64,000 nucleotides of DNA from JAXLXE01 sp046328115. Lineage in GTDB: Bacteria > Chloroflexota > UBA6077 > JACCZL01. Shown piece by piece: positions 9,501-17,716 of this stretch (position 1 is the first letter of the stretch; each line of letters starts with the position of its first letter). The stretch is from assembly GCA_046328115.1 (NCBI GenBank), contig JAXLXE010000003.1:682001-746000 (forward strand), read 5' to 3'. Under the pieces are notes generated by a model that saw nothing but the letters and a program-made list of their open reading frames with translations, was not told the DNA's origin and searched no databases. A program made the translations under genes and the position numbers.

Positions 9501-9950
9501 GTCGACGGGCCGCTCGCCGTCCAGCGTGGGGCTGATGTACAGCGTGCCCACGGCCAGCTCATCCCCGCGAATGGTGACGCGGCGTCCTCGCCACTGCTCC
9601 TGTTCGCGCTCTCCCACCAGCACGCCCTGGGAGTCCGCCACAACGCGCCCCTGTGCGTCCGCGAGGACCAGCCGCTCACCCATGAGCTCTGCCACTGACT
9701 GGAGGTTGCTGTCAACCCCGGACCAATCTCGGCGGCGGGCGTGATAGCGGGTGAGGATGTTCTCCGCGCGCTGCAGCCTCGCCGAGGCCTGATCGTCCAC
9801 GTAGTCGCGGAAGCTCGCGGTAAGCGCCTGATTCACCAGCAACACCACGGCGGCCAGCGTCACCGCCAGCACGGCCAGCGTTCCCGCCAGCAGGCGGACC
9901 CAGAGGCTACCGGTGGGTCTGAGGCGCTTCAGCGTCGATCTTGTAGCCAA
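6507..9950 (-). CDS. Histidine kinase fused to membrane sulfatase-like domain
   Basis: One uninterrupted 1147-residue frame. Residues 1-460 are a complete sensor kinase: TM helices near 17-40 and 163-188 around an extracellular sensor segment, HAMP (185-240), HisKA with phospho-accepting His247 in SDIAHELRTP, and HATPase with the N box (Asn358/Asn362), DSGVGM and GGSGLGLTIA. Residues about 480-655 hold five or so membrane helices. Residues 712-1147 are an alkaline-phosphatase-superfamily sulfatase-like domain with LRADHLGAYGY, HYFDPHEPF (906-914) and TADHG (994-998). The usual first metal Asp before LRAD is Thr721, and the nucleophile motif is degenerate (NSSAAHAGLFTG). The start is TTG and overlaps the response regulator by 44 nt. 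The partner regulator is clear; the job of the fused hydrolase is not. Confidence 0.88.
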   Translation of the reverse strand: MATRSTLKRLRPTGSLWVRLLAGTLAVLAVTLAAVVLLVNQALTASFRDYVDDQASARLQRAENILTRYHARRRDWSGVDSNLQSVAELMGERLVLADAQGRVVADSQGVLVGEREQEQWRGRRVTIRGDELAVGTLYISPTLDGERPVDARGQIFLDALKGYLAWAVGIGLLAAVALSLGLARWLAGPIEALTRAARRMERGQLDQRIVTSVGGEVGALADAFNALALSLARVETLRKSMVSDIAHELRTPLSSIRGYVEAIQDGVVQADADTLATIHREMMQLTRLIDDLQELSLAEARQLPLHLEEIDLAEVVAWEVQAFRPRAIASQVSLTIDRRPLPRSLVADAGRIRQVVANIIRNALAYTPAGGSVRVLVWGDGAVGHVVVTDSGVGMSEEDRQHIFERFYRADRARSRRAGGSGLGLTIARELVVAHGGEIRVDSELGAGSRFEITLPYLPPRPAGRGSERPLEAAPVLSAGIGALLRRGAVVGALLGAMAGTAESTLAAAVMRRPLGFLDVFGYAVLIDAAVFATLGASGALLLWFGARLSRRPLSRLRLTSLLVPPGCVVLGALVAYRWTQLFSREGENAWLESIAPVTFIGVGALGLALGTAGLIDFARTRLRAPTVAGSRRAASLALVAMLSSATVLVGRDQLSHQLADVPAATAATATRRATTPRSASARPPAEPTRGPVGGVSFDARGDPSIAPTSVRPNVLVITVTGLRADHLGAYGYPSGRTPSIDALARSGSLFANAFTPQPNSSAAHAGLFTGRSGTAHGIRHDLVDQLDPGVFSLPQLLADRGYRTGAVYSWAGFEPAYSGLDRGFHDYLDLTINRPEYLTGNQSQALAATYERLKAYLAVPGAMNAALGGSQPMDEALESRADVTTDAAIAWIEEHVGSPFLLWVHYFDPHEPFAPPPAFAPSQAAGCGSDCPDGSLATIRRIEAGAQLSAAQVNHLVGLYDGEIAFTDQEIGRLVRRLASLGIDRSTVVILTADHGQSFAEHDAWLNGTSLFNAETRVPLLVTYPGRLPDGRLVSAPASTLDVLPTLMDVLGLPAPVSLEGRSLVGLMSGDGRRLDRTLVSELEDQSQFAATDGQWKLIFSPVDGSRRLYNLSADPNELTDRSLDEPRVVARLMRALEQWRATNPN

Positions 9951-10620
9951 GGCCGTACACCGTCTTGATCAGGCGCGCTCCGCCTGCCTCCAGCTTCCGC
10001 CGAAGACTCGTGATGTGGACGTCCACGTTGCGCTCAAAGCCCTCGAAGTCATACCCAAACGCCTGCTGGATCAGCTCTGAACGCGAGAAGACCTGCCCGG
10101 GGGAAGCCGCGAGCGTTCGGATGATGTTGAACTCCGTGGGCGTGAGACGAACCGGCTTGCCGTTCACCTCCGCCTGAAACCGGCTCAGGTACAGCGTAAG
10201 TGATCCAAAACGCAGCTCGTCCGGCCCCAGCTCGTCCGGTCCCTGGACCCGGCGCAGCACAGCTCGCATACGCGCCAGGAGCTCACGCGGACTGAATGGC
10301 TTGGTCACGTAGTCATCCGCGCCCACGTCCAGGCCCGTCAACTTGTCCGTTTCCGTGGTCCGGGCCGTCAGCATGACTACAGGCACGTTGGATTCTCGCC
10401 GCAGTCGGCGGCACACCTCGAGACCGTCAGTACCCGGCAGCATCAGATCCAGCACGACGATATCCGGCTTTAGCACTCTGGCCTGGGCGAGTGCGTCCAA
10501 TCCATCGCCGGTGACGGTCACGTCGTACCCCTCCCGCTCCAGGTACATCCTGACGAGCTGGACGATGTTCTCGTCGTCGTCTACCAGCAGTACGCGACGC
10601 GCCACCACCGAGGTCACCAT
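9907..10620 (-). CDS. OmpR/PhoB-family response regulator
   Basis: The 237-residue protein has an N-terminal receiver domain (residues 8-120) with the acidic pocket VDDDE, phospho-acceptor Asp58 in VVLDLMLPG, the switch Thr in MLTAR and the conserved Lys in TKPF. A winged-helix DNA-binding domain follows (about 135-230) with LTPTEFNII and a recognition helix in RNVDVHITSLRRKL. It is first in a two-gene operon and overlaps the kinase-sulfatase fusion, so it is the cognate output of that sensor. Its targets cannot be read from the sequence. Confidence 0.95.
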   Translation of the reverse strand: MVTSVVARRVLLVDDDENIVQLVRMYLEREGYDVTVTGDGLDALAQARVLKPDIVVLDLMLPGTDGLEVCRRLRRESNVPVVMLTARTTETDKLTGLDVGADDYVTKPFSPRELLARMRAVLRRVQGPDELGPDELRFGSLTLYLSRFQAEVNGKPVRLTPTEFNIIRTLAASPGQVFSRSELIQQAFGYDFEGFERNVDVHITSLRRKLEAGGARLIKTVYGLGYKIDAEAPQTHR

Positions 10621-10713
10621 CCCACTGTCTATGAGGCGCTGCCTACAGTGTACGTCTGGTGCAATCCCGCGAGGAGCGGATTTCGGCCCAGCCGGCGCGC
10701 GGCCGTCCCGACG

Positions 10714-11451
10714 CTACTGAAGCGCGAACCAGATGCCGCGCTCACCCAGCAACGAAAACGGCCAGACCATCACAGCCGGGCGATCCGTGGTCAGCTCGAA
10801 GAAGTTCCAACCGTGCACGTAGGCGCCAGGGTACACGTCCTGTCTGGTTCGGCGCTCATTCCCAGCGAATAGCAGCGGCGAGCCGTCGCGCAACACTTCG
10901 TCAGTCGCCACGGCGTGGAAGTCCGTCTCCTGGATGGTATACGCCTGGTCGCGCGGGCCATCGATGTACTTGATGTCCACGTAAACGGCAACGTATCGGC
11001 CGTTCTCACGCGGGGGCTTGTTGAACCGGTTCATGCCCTGCACCATCGCCTGGGCATCCTGCACCACGTCCGTGATGGTCACGTCGAACTTGCTCACCAG
11101 TCCCGCCCGGTCAATGGTGCAGGAGCAGGTCCAGCCTAGTGGGATCGGCTTGTCCCGTGACAGTCCCATCTCCGCGCTGGGCACAACAACGCGCTTAGGA
11201 CCTGACGCCGCGCCGGGGGCAGGCGCAAGCTGGCCCAGGGCCAGGGCTGGGCCTTCGGGAATCGCGCCGAGCTCGGCATAGGACATCTGGGCCGGCGTGA
11301 CTCGATGGCGCGTGCCATCCGTGATGACGAAGAGCACGCCGTCCGGCGCCTGCACCAGGCGCGCACTGTCCAACCGCTGCGCCAGCGCTGGAGCGGCCAC
11401 GAGAACCGCCACGAGGCTCGCGAACAACACGTATCCGGTCCGTCGTCTCAT
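10714..11451 (-). CDS. Exported DUF4352-like beta-sandwich protein
   Basis: The 245-residue protein begins with a signal peptide (residues 1-24, cleavage near ALAQ). Residues 26-60 hold a short motif common in exported proteins of this kind (LVQAPDG.LFVI.DGTRH). A beta-rich domain from about residue 100 resembles the telokin-like DUF4352 fold: a PIPLG entry, alternating strands and a WNFFEL closing strand. It is probably an extracytoplasmic binding protein. No enzymatic motif is visible. It lies between the two-component operon and the GntR-REC-REC gene, all on the same strand, with no clear functional link. Confidence 0.65.
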   Translation of the reverse strand: MRRRTGYVLFASLVAVLVAAPALAQRLDSARLVQAPDGVLFVITDGTRHRVTPAQMSYAELGAIPEGPALALGQLAPAPGAASGPKRVVVPSAEMGLSRDKPIPLGWTCSCTIDRAGLVSKFDVTITDVVQDAQAMVQGMNRFNKPPRENGRYVAVYVDIKYIDGPRDQAYTIQETDFHAVATDEVLRDGSPLLFAGNERRTRQDVYPGAYVHGWNFFELTTDRPAVMVWPFSLLGERGIWFALQ

Positions 11452-11536
11452 GTGCGTCCAGTGTCTCCTACGTCAAGCTGCGGCGTGCGGCAAGCTTACC
11501 ACGAACCAGTCAGGCGCCAGGGCGGCGGCCTGCGGA

Positions 11537-12595
11537 CTAGCCGGTCCTCGGCACTTGCAGCGGCTCCGTAGGCGAGAGGCTGAGCCGCAGCGTCGCGAGA
11601 ATGTCGGCAGGGTCGAACGGCTTGCCCAGGATCGGCAGGGGGCCGTCGCCGGATCCCCGCGATCTGACCACGTCCTCCGGATACGCGCTCAGAAACACGA
11701 TCACCAGTTGATCATCGCGCTCGCGGATCCGGCTTGCCACCTCTGCCCCGCCCAGGCCCGGCATGCGGAAATCCAGGAACACGTGGGTGAACGATTGTTG
11801 GTCAATCAACTCCAGCGCAGACTCACCATCCGCGGCCTCGGCTGCGGAGAATCCGTACATCCGGAGCGTTGCCACCAGGAGTGCGCGCTGGCTGGCGTCG
11901 TCATCCACCACCAGCACGTTCACGTCCTCGGGCACCAGCGAACCGATCTCACGTTCGCCAAGATCCACCAGCGGAGTCTCGGCCGGCGCGCCCGCTCCCG
12001 CCCGGATCGCCCTGATCAGCCCGAGCGCACGCCGGATCTGCTCCGCCCGAAACGGCTTCGGGATGACGGTGATGGGAAACACATCGGTGCCGTAAAGCTG
12101 CGATATCTGGTCCTCAAAACCACTCACCACCACGAACACCACGTCTGGGTAGCGCGGCCGAGCCTGCCGCAGCAGTCCTATGCCGTCCAGCCGCGGCATC
12201 CGCAGGTCGGTGAAGACGAGCGCTACCCGTTCCCGCTGCAGGATCTCCAGCGCCTCCTCTCCGTCACCGGCCTCCAGCACGCGGTAGCCAGCGAACGCCG
12301 CATGCTCCAGCAGGATCGCCCGGAGGCGGGCGTCATCGTCAACGACGAGCACCGTGTCCGCGGGCGGCGTCGGCGCCACGAGCGGCCCTGAGCCTCGCTC
12401 GCTCACCAGATACCCGGAGCGGCGGAGCAGCTCGATCGCATGCCGCACCGCCAGAGGCTGCGTGTGCAGCTCCGCGGCCAGCGCGGACTGCGGCGGGAGG
12501 CGCGAGCCGGGCGCCAGCTCTCCCCGGTCTATCCGCGCACGGAGCTCCGCGTAGACACGCTGGTATGGTCGCGGGGACATGGGTTGATCGACCAC
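11537..12595 (-). CDS. GntR-type HTH fused to two receiver domains
   Basis: I place the start at GTG 12595 because GGAGGGG lies 6 nt upstream; the longer reading overlaps the neighbouring gene and has no family support. The 352-residue protein has an N-terminal GntR winged helix (residues 8-72), with the family's GELAPGSRLPPQSALA segment. Two complete CheY-like receivers follow: REC1 (80-195; acidic VDDD, Asp130, Lys180) and REC2 (225-340; VDDD, Asp275, Lys in GKPF). HTH first and tandem receivers behind is an unusual order. No kinase lies next to it, so it is an orphan that may read two phospho-inputs to control DNA binding. Confidence 0.85.
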   Translation of the reverse strand: MVDQPMSPRPYQRVYAELRARIDRGELAPGSRLPPQSALAAELHTQPLAVRHAIELLRRSGYLVSERGSGPLVAPTPPADTVLVVDDDARLRAILLEHAAFAGYRVLEAGDGEEALEILQRERVALVFTDLRMPRLDGIGLLRQARPRYPDVVFVVVSGFEDQISQLYGTDVFPITVIPKPFRAEQIRRALGLIRAIRAGAGAPAETPLVDLGEREIGSLVPEDVNVLVVDDDASQRALLVATLRMYGFSAAEAADGESALELIDQQSFTHVFLDFRMPGLGGAEVASRIRERDDQLVIVFLSAYPEDVVRSRGSGDGPLPILGKPFDPADILATLRLSLSPTEPLQVPRTG

Positions 12596-12681
12596 GAATC
12601 CCCCTCCGCGTACACGTGAACATGCTAGTTCATGCGTCGCGGAGGGGGCAACCGTCGAGCTAGCGCAAGACGGCCAGCCGC

Positions 12682-13668
12682 CTAGACGCGCACGAACTTC
12701 TGGATGCTGTGGCAGCTTTCGTGGTACTTGCCCAGCGATGTCAGCGCAGTCTGGGTGACCTCTCCCACGTAGATGTCGCCGTGGCGGTCCACCCACAGGC
12801 CGTGCGGAGAGGCAAAGCTACCCGGTGCGCAGGGGTCCGGCCCGCCCCACTGGCTGAGTACGTTTCCGTCCAGATCGCGCACGGTCATGGATGGGTGCCG
12901 TGTCTCCGTCCAGGTGCGCCCGTTCAGCCGCGTCATGCCCTTGGTCCAGTGCATCTGGCCAACGTACACGGCATTGTCCGCATCGATGTACAGGTCGCCC
13001 GGCCGCTGCACGTTTGTCCACTCGCTCAAGTACTTGCCGGCGGCGTCGAAGATCTGGACGCGGTCATTCTCGCGGTCACAGACGAACACGCGGCCGTCGG
13101 TATGGGCCCACACGCTGTGCGGCAGACTGAACTCGCCGTGACGGTCGCCCGGCTCGCCCCAGGAGTTGATCAGGGTGCCGTCCGCCGTGAAGCGGTGGAC
13201 GCGCGCGTTGCCGTATCCGTCGGATACATACAGGTCACCGTTGTTGCCAATAGAGAGGCGGGTCGGCCGATTGAACGGTCCGCCTCCGCGGGTGATGGTG
13301 GTCAGGTTGTCCGGCGCGGAGGCCACGTACCCCGTGTCAGCCGGCTTTCCCACCGTGCCCAGCGTCATGAGGAGTCTGCCGTCCAGCGTGCACTTGCGTA
13401 CGGAGTGGTCCGTGTCGTCCGCGAGATACACGATGTCGTTGACGATGGTGATCCCGTGCGGGCGGGGAAACAGCCCCTCTCCCCACGAGCCCAGGAACTT
13501 CCCATCTCGCTCGTAGACGATGACCGGGTGTTCGCTCCGGTTGAACACGTACACCCGATCCTGGGAGTCGGTCGCCACGCCCGCGACGTCGCCGTGGCGC
13601 CACCCCTTCGGAAGCTGTTCCCACTCCGCGTGCACTTCGTAGCGGAACTTGCCTTCACCCACGATCAT
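12682..13668 (-). CDS. NHL-repeat beta-propeller protein, copy 1
   Basis: Starting at ATG 13668 behind GGGAGG gives a 328-residue protein with no signal peptide. It is built of NHL-type propeller blades: repeated (V/I)YV-(S/A/N)D.....V..F...G....(W/F)G segments, such as DRVYVFNRSEHPVIVY and GDLYVSDGYGNARVHRF. It resembles the lyase-like propeller of peptidylglycine alpha-amidating enzymes and NHL scaffold proteins. It is about as long as its downstream-oriented twin and clearly paralogous to it. No metal-binding or catalytic set can be assigned, so the role is unknown. Confidence 0.82.
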   Translation of the reverse strand: MIVGEGKFRYEVHAEWEQLPKGWRHGDVAGVATDSQDRVYVFNRSEHPVIVYERDGKFLGSWGEGLFPRPHGITIVNDIVYLADDTDHSVRKCTLDGRLLMTLGTVGKPADTGYVASAPDNLTTITRGGGPFNRPTRLSIGNNGDLYVSDGYGNARVHRFTADGTLINSWGEPGDRHGEFSLPHSVWAHTDGRVFVCDRENDRVQIFDAAGKYLSEWTNVQRPGDLYIDADNAVYVGQMHWTKGMTRLNGRTWTETRHPSMTVRDLDGNVLSQWGGPDPCAPGSFASPHGLWVDRHGDIYVGEVTQTALTSLGKYHESCHSIQKFVRV

Positions 13669-13696
13669 TGTTGAGTCTCCCTCCCGGCCCCCACGC

Positions 13697-14686
13697 TTAG
13701 ATCCTGACGAATTTCTGCAACGCATGCGCCCCGGGGAACCACTGGTTGGTCCGGGTGAGCGCGGTGTGCGTCACCTCAGCCACGTAGATGTCCCCCCGGC
13801 CGTCCACCCAGATCCCATGCGGGGCCGCAAACTGGCCCGGCGCGGTGGGCTCTGCTCCTCCCCACTTCGTCAGCAGGCTCCCGCTGGTGTCCCGGACGCT
13901 CAGCTCTGGATTCAGGGTCTGGTGGAGGGGCTTGCCATGCATGCTGTGTCCGCCCGCGGCGTGGCTACCCTCGAGCACGTACAAAACGTCGTTGCGGTCA
14001 ATGTACAGATCCATCGGCCGGTGGACCACGTTCTCCCACATGCTCTGGTACTCCCCGTTTGGGCCAAAGAACTGGATCCGGTCGTTCTCGCGGTCGCACA
14101 CCCAGATCCGGCCGTCCGAATGTGCAAGCACGCTGTGCGGCAGGTTGAATTGGCCAGGCCCCTCGCCCGGCTCTCCCCAGGACGTCACCAGTTTGCCGTC
14201 CGCCGTGAAGCGGTGGACGCGGGCATTGCCGTAGCCATCCGAGACGTAGAGGTCTCCGTTGGGCCCGATGGAGAGCTTCGTCGGGCGGTTGAACGGCGCG
14301 GCACCTCGCTTGATGGTGCTGAGGTTGAACTGCGCGCTGGCGTCGTAGCCGGTGTCTGATGGCTGGTCCACGGTGCCCAGCGTCATCAGGATCTTCCCAT
14401 CCAGTGTGCACTTGCGGACGGTGTGGTCAGTGTCGTCAGCCAGGTAGGCAATGTCGTTTACGATGGTGATCCCGTGTGGGCGCGTGTAGATGCCCTCACC
14501 CCAGGACCCCAGGAACTTCCCCTCGCGGTCATACACGATGACCGGGTGCTCGCTGCGGTTGAACACGTAGACGTTGTCCCGCGAGTCCGTGGCCACACCG
14601 GCCACGTCACCGCGATACCAGCCCTTCGGAAGCTGCTCCCAGTTCTCGGCAAGCTGATACTTGAACTTGCCATCACCAACGATCAT
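13697..14686 (-). CDS. NHL-repeat beta-propeller protein, copy 2
   Basis: The start at ATG 14686 is set by an AGAGGGG site and by alignment with the paralogue, which begins with the same MIVG(D/E)GKF motif. The frame stays open far upstream, but that stretch is antisense to the amidase gene and is not coding. The 329-residue protein has the same six-blade NHL layout as copy 1, with the same WEQLPKGW and RSEHPVIVY segments. The two genes are 28 bp apart and arose by tandem duplication. The neighbouring divergent amidase and cupin suggest a catabolic setting. Confidence 0.82.
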   Translation of the reverse strand: MIVGDGKFKYQLAENWEQLPKGWYRGDVAGVATDSRDNVYVFNRSEHPVIVYDREGKFLGSWGEGIYTRPHGITIVNDIAYLADDTDHTVRKCTLDGKILMTLGTVDQPSDTGYDASAQFNLSTIKRGAAPFNRPTKLSIGPNGDLYVSDGYGNARVHRFTADGKLVTSWGEPGEGPGQFNLPHSVLAHSDGRIWVCDRENDRIQFFGPNGEYQSMWENVVHRPMDLYIDRNDVLYVLEGSHAAGGHSMHGKPLHQTLNPELSVRDTSGSLLTKWGGAEPTAPGQFAAPHGIWVDGRGDIYVAEVTHTALTRTNQWFPGAHALQKFVRI

Positions 14687-14870
14687 CTTCGATCCCCTCT
14701 CGTGAAGCCCCCGGTCCTGGCCACGTCCGCGCGGGTCGGTGGCCGGAGCACGCCAAGCATAGCGTGCGCGCCTGTCTGGGTGTCTTCCGTCAGCGCCCGT
14801 TGACGCGATGCCAGGCGCCAACCTATCCTCACGTCCGCTGGCCAGTCCGGCCACGGGGTGGGTGTGACCA

Positions 14871-16280
14871 ATGTCCACGGCTACAGAGCTGTGCTTGCTT
14901 CCGGCTGCCACGCTCGCGGGGCTGATCCGCGAGCGCCAGATCTCCCCCGTAGACGCGGTCGGGGCCGTGCTCTCGCGAATCGAGGAGGTCAACCCGCGGC
15001 TGAACGCATTCGTCAACGTGCTCGGGGAAGAGGCCCTCGCGTCCGCTCGCCAGGCGGAGCAAGCTCTGAAGGACCGGGAGCCCGTTGGTGCGCTGCACGG
15101 CGTGCCGGTGTCCGTCAAGGACAACGTCTGGATGGCCGGCATCCCCTGCACGTCGGGATCGCGGCTCATGAGGGACTTCGTGCCCGCGGAGGACGCTCCG
15201 ACGGTCGCCCGCTTGAAGGCCGCGGGCGCCATCATCGTGGGCCGCACCAACACACCCGAGTTCGCGTGGCGGGGCTCCTGTGACAACCCGCTCTTCGGGG
15301 AGACCCACAATCCGTGGGATCTCACCCGTACGCCCGGCGGCTCGAGTGGCGGGGCCGGAGCGGCCGTAGCGGCAGGGCTGGCCCCTTTGGCCGTGGGCAC
15401 AGACGGCGCCGGCTCCATCCGCATCCCCAGCAGCTTCTGCGGGATCTTTGGGCTCAAGCCCTCGCTCGGCCGCGTACCTTTCTACCCCTCCGCCGGGGCG
15501 TCCGAGCTCACCGCCCACATCGGCCCCATGACGCGCACCGTGCGCGACGCGGCCACCATGCTGGACGTGATCGCCGGTCCAGATGAGCGCGATCGATTCT
15601 CGCTCCCTCGACCCCACGGCGGCTTCCTGGAGAAGCTAGACGAAGGTGTGAAGGGCTGGCGTATCGCCTGGAGCCCGGACCTTGGCCACATCCCGGTGGA
15701 GCCGGAAGTGCGCCAGATATGCGCGGCCGCGGTGCGCGCATTCGAAGACCTGGGCGCCATTGTCGAAGCGCCGGATCTAGGCCTCCCCGATCCGTCTGAG
15801 ATGCTGCGGGTCCTGTACGCGGGCATCCAGGCCTCCTCACACGGGCTTCGGCCCCAGAGCGAACTAGACCAGATGGACCCGGAGCTGGTGAAGCTCATCC
15901 AGTACGGAAAGAGCCTGTCCATCGTGGAGTTTGGGCGCGTCTCCGTCCACCGCGCAGCATACTGGGACCGCGTTCGGCGGCTCCACGAGACCTACGATCT
16001 TCTGGTCACGCCATCCATGGCTGTGCCCGCGTTTGAGCTTGGCCGCGTAAACCCACCCCACGTGGACGGGAAGCAGGTGGTGCACCTGGGGTGGACACTG
16101 GCCTATCCGTTCAACTACACCGGTCAACCAGCGGCGAACGTGCCCTGCGGCTTCACGGCCGGTGGGCTACCCGTGGGGCTCCAGATCGTGGGGCGACGGC
16201 ATGCCGACGCCGCCGTGCTCCGCGCCTCGGCGGCGTTCGAATCCGCCCGCCCATGGGCCCGCCGCTGGCCCAACCTCTGA
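14871..16280 (+). CDS. Amidase signature family hydrolase
   Basis: The 469-residue protein belongs to the amidase signature family, which hydrolyses C-N amide bonds. The Ser-cis-Ser-Lys triad is visible: Lys83 in VSVKDN, the cis-Ser in GGSSGG (158-159) and nucleophile Ser182 in DGAGSIRIP. Length is normal for GatA-like amidases. No gatB or gatC lies nearby, so it is more likely a catabolic amidase than the tRNA amidotransferase subunit. It begins a same-strand run with a cupin and a hydroxyacid dehydrogenase and is divergent from the NHL pair. The substrate is unknown. Confidence 0.9.
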   Translation: MSTATELCLLPAATLAGLIRERQISPVDAVGAVLSRIEEVNPRLNAFVNVLGEEALASARQAEQALKDREPVGALHGVPVSVKDNVWMAGIPCTSGSRLMRDFVPAEDAPTVARLKAAGAIIVGRTNTPEFAWRGSCDNPLFGETHNPWDLTRTPGGSSGGAGAAVAAGLAPLAVGTDGAGSIRIPSSFCGIFGLKPSLGRVPFYPSAGASELTAHIGPMTRTVRDAATMLDVIAGPDERDRFSLPRPHGGFLEKLDEGVKGWRIAWSPDLGHIPVEPEVRQICAAAVRAFEDLGAIVEAPDLGLPDPSEMLRVLYAGIQASSHGLRPQSELDQMDPELVKLIQYGKSLSIVEFGRVSVHRAAYWDRVRRLHETYDLLVTPSMAVPAFELGRVNPPHVDGKQVVHLGWTLAYPFNYTGQPAANVPCGFTAGGLPVGLQIVGRRHADAAVLRASAAFESARPWARRWPNL

Positions 16281-16308
16281 AATCAGGCACATGGTGAGGT
16301 GATCCGAG

Positions 16309-16668
16309 ATGTCCGACCAACCGCTCCATCCCGTCGGCTCCCAGCTCCTCTACGAGGATGACAAAGTCCGCGTGTGGGCGCTTGAGGTTGCGCCCGGCGA
16401 GACGTTCCCCCGCCACCTGCACGACCACGACTACGTAACCATCTCCCTGGCGGAGGGCGAGACGGAGGCCCACGAAGCAGACGGCTCTATCAGGCGCAAC
16501 CGCCGCGTGCCCGGCGATATCCAGCTCACGCGCGTGGGTAGCGGCCAGACACACGAACTGAAGAACGTGGGAACCACCGTCTATCGCAACCGGATCATTG
16601 AGTTCAAGGAGCGGATTAGCGCCTCGGACGTTCCGCCCGTGAACGTCAACATCCTGGAGGCCCGGTAA
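16309..16668 (+). CDS. Small cupin-domain protein, copy 1
   Basis: A single-domain cupin of 119 residues. The first cupin motif appears as PGETFPRHLHDHDYV (His residues around 38-42), and the second motif is GDIQLTRVGSGQTHELKN with a single His. Starts at ATG 16309 behind GAGGTGA, 28 bp after the amidase. It is clearly related to the cupin at 21379-21708: both begin with a P.G..L.YEDD..R.W segment. Metal binding is plausible, but the activity is unknown. Confidence 0.82.
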   Translation: MSDQPLHPVGSQLLYEDDKVRVWALEVAPGETFPRHLHDHDYVTISLAEGETEAHEADGSIRRNRRVPGDIQLTRVGSGQTHELKNVGTTVYRNRIIEFKERISASDVPPVNVNILEAR

Positions 16669-16711
16669 CCGGGCCCGCCCGCAGCTAGATCGAGTCTTTC
16701 ACTGAGGTGAC

Positions 16712-17686
16712 GTGGTGTCCGCAGCGGTTGATGGCGCCGGCCTGACCATATTCGTAGGCCCACGCGGGGGTGAGCTCACAGCCGAGCAGCGCGCGCAGAT
16801 CAACGCCGCCGCGGGCCCCGCCAGCGTCCGTCACTTCGAGAGCCGCGCGGACCTCGAGCGTGAGATCGAGCAGGCGGACATCGTGGTGGGCTCCCTCTCC
16901 GCGGAGGGTTTGGCCAGGGCGGTTCGCCTCAAGTGGGTGCAGAGCTGGGCGGCCGGCACAAACGAAATCCTCTTTCCGGAGATGGTCGAGAGCCCGGTGG
17001 CGGTCACCTCCTGCGCCGGCAATGGCGGCATCCCGCTGGCCGAGCACGCCGTCATGCTGATGCTGATGTTGAACCGTAACGCCACCCGCTGGCTCCAGAA
17101 TCAAGCCGAGCAGCGGTGGGAGCGCTGGGTCCATCCAGAGCTGAACGGCTTGACCTGCGGAATCATAGGCCTGGGGCACTCGGGCAAGGACCTGGCCTTG
17201 AAGGCCGGGGCGTTTCACATGCGGGTGCTCGGCATGCGCCGCAACGCCCAGCCAACCGAGCACGTAGACCAGGTGTTCCCGCGCGAGCAGCTGCACGATC
17301 TACTCTCGCAGTCGGACTTCGTCGTGATGACGGCGCCGAGAACACCGGAGACCATCGGGATGCTGGGGGAGGCCGAGTTCCGCGCTATGAAACCCAGCGC
17401 CCACTACATCTGCTTCTCGCGCGGCGGCATCGCCGATGACGCCGCGCTGCTGCGGGCGCTGCGCGAGGGCTGGATCGCCGGGGCCGGGCTGGACGCACAC
17501 AGCGAAGAGCCCCTGCCAGCGGACAGCCCCTTCTGGACTGCGCCAAACACCATCATCACGCCGCACAACGGCGCCACCACGCCTGGCACCGTCCAGCGTG
17601 GTGTGGACATCTTCATCGACAACCTGCGGCGCTTTTTCAGGGGCGAGGCCCTGCACAACATCGTAGACAAACGGGCCGGGTACTAG
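16712..17686 (+). CDS. D-2-hydroxyacid dehydrogenase (NAD-binding)
   Basis: The 324-residue protein matches the D-isomer 2-hydroxyacid dehydrogenase family. It has a catalytic half with WAAGTNE and the Rossmann motif GIIGLGHSGKDLA (about 151-163). The catalytic Arg region lies near FSRGGIADDAAL, Glu near DAHSEEPLP, and His in ITPHNGATTPG. It should interconvert a 2-hydroxyacid and a 2-oxoacid with NAD(P)H. Two GTG codons at 16712 and 16715 follow GAGGTGA; the second has better spacing, so the start is uncertain by one codon. It follows the amidase and cupin genes. Confidence 0.87.
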   Translation: MVSAAVDGAGLTIFVGPRGGELTAEQRAQINAAAGPASVRHFESRADLEREIEQADIVVGSLSAEGLARAVRLKWVQSWAAGTNEILFPEMVESPVAVTSCAGNGGIPLAEHAVMLMLMLNRNATRWLQNQAEQRWERWVHPELNGLTCGIIGLGHSGKDLALKAGAFHMRVLGMRRNAQPTEHVDQVFPREQLHDLLSQSDFVVMTAPRTPETIGMLGEAEFRAMKPSAHYICFSRGGIADDAALLRALREGWIAGAGLDAHSEEPLPADSPFWTAPNTIITPHNGATTPGTVQRGVDIFIDNLRRFFRGEALHNIVDKRAGY

Positions 17687-17716
17687 CGCCCGCTGGCAGG
17701 CTTCGGGGCTGAGGCT

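Noticed and set aside
14687..15457. Long N-terminal extension of the second NHL gene
   Set aside because: It is antisense to the well-supported amidase gene, has no family similarity, and the paralogue and a ribosome site place the start at 14686.
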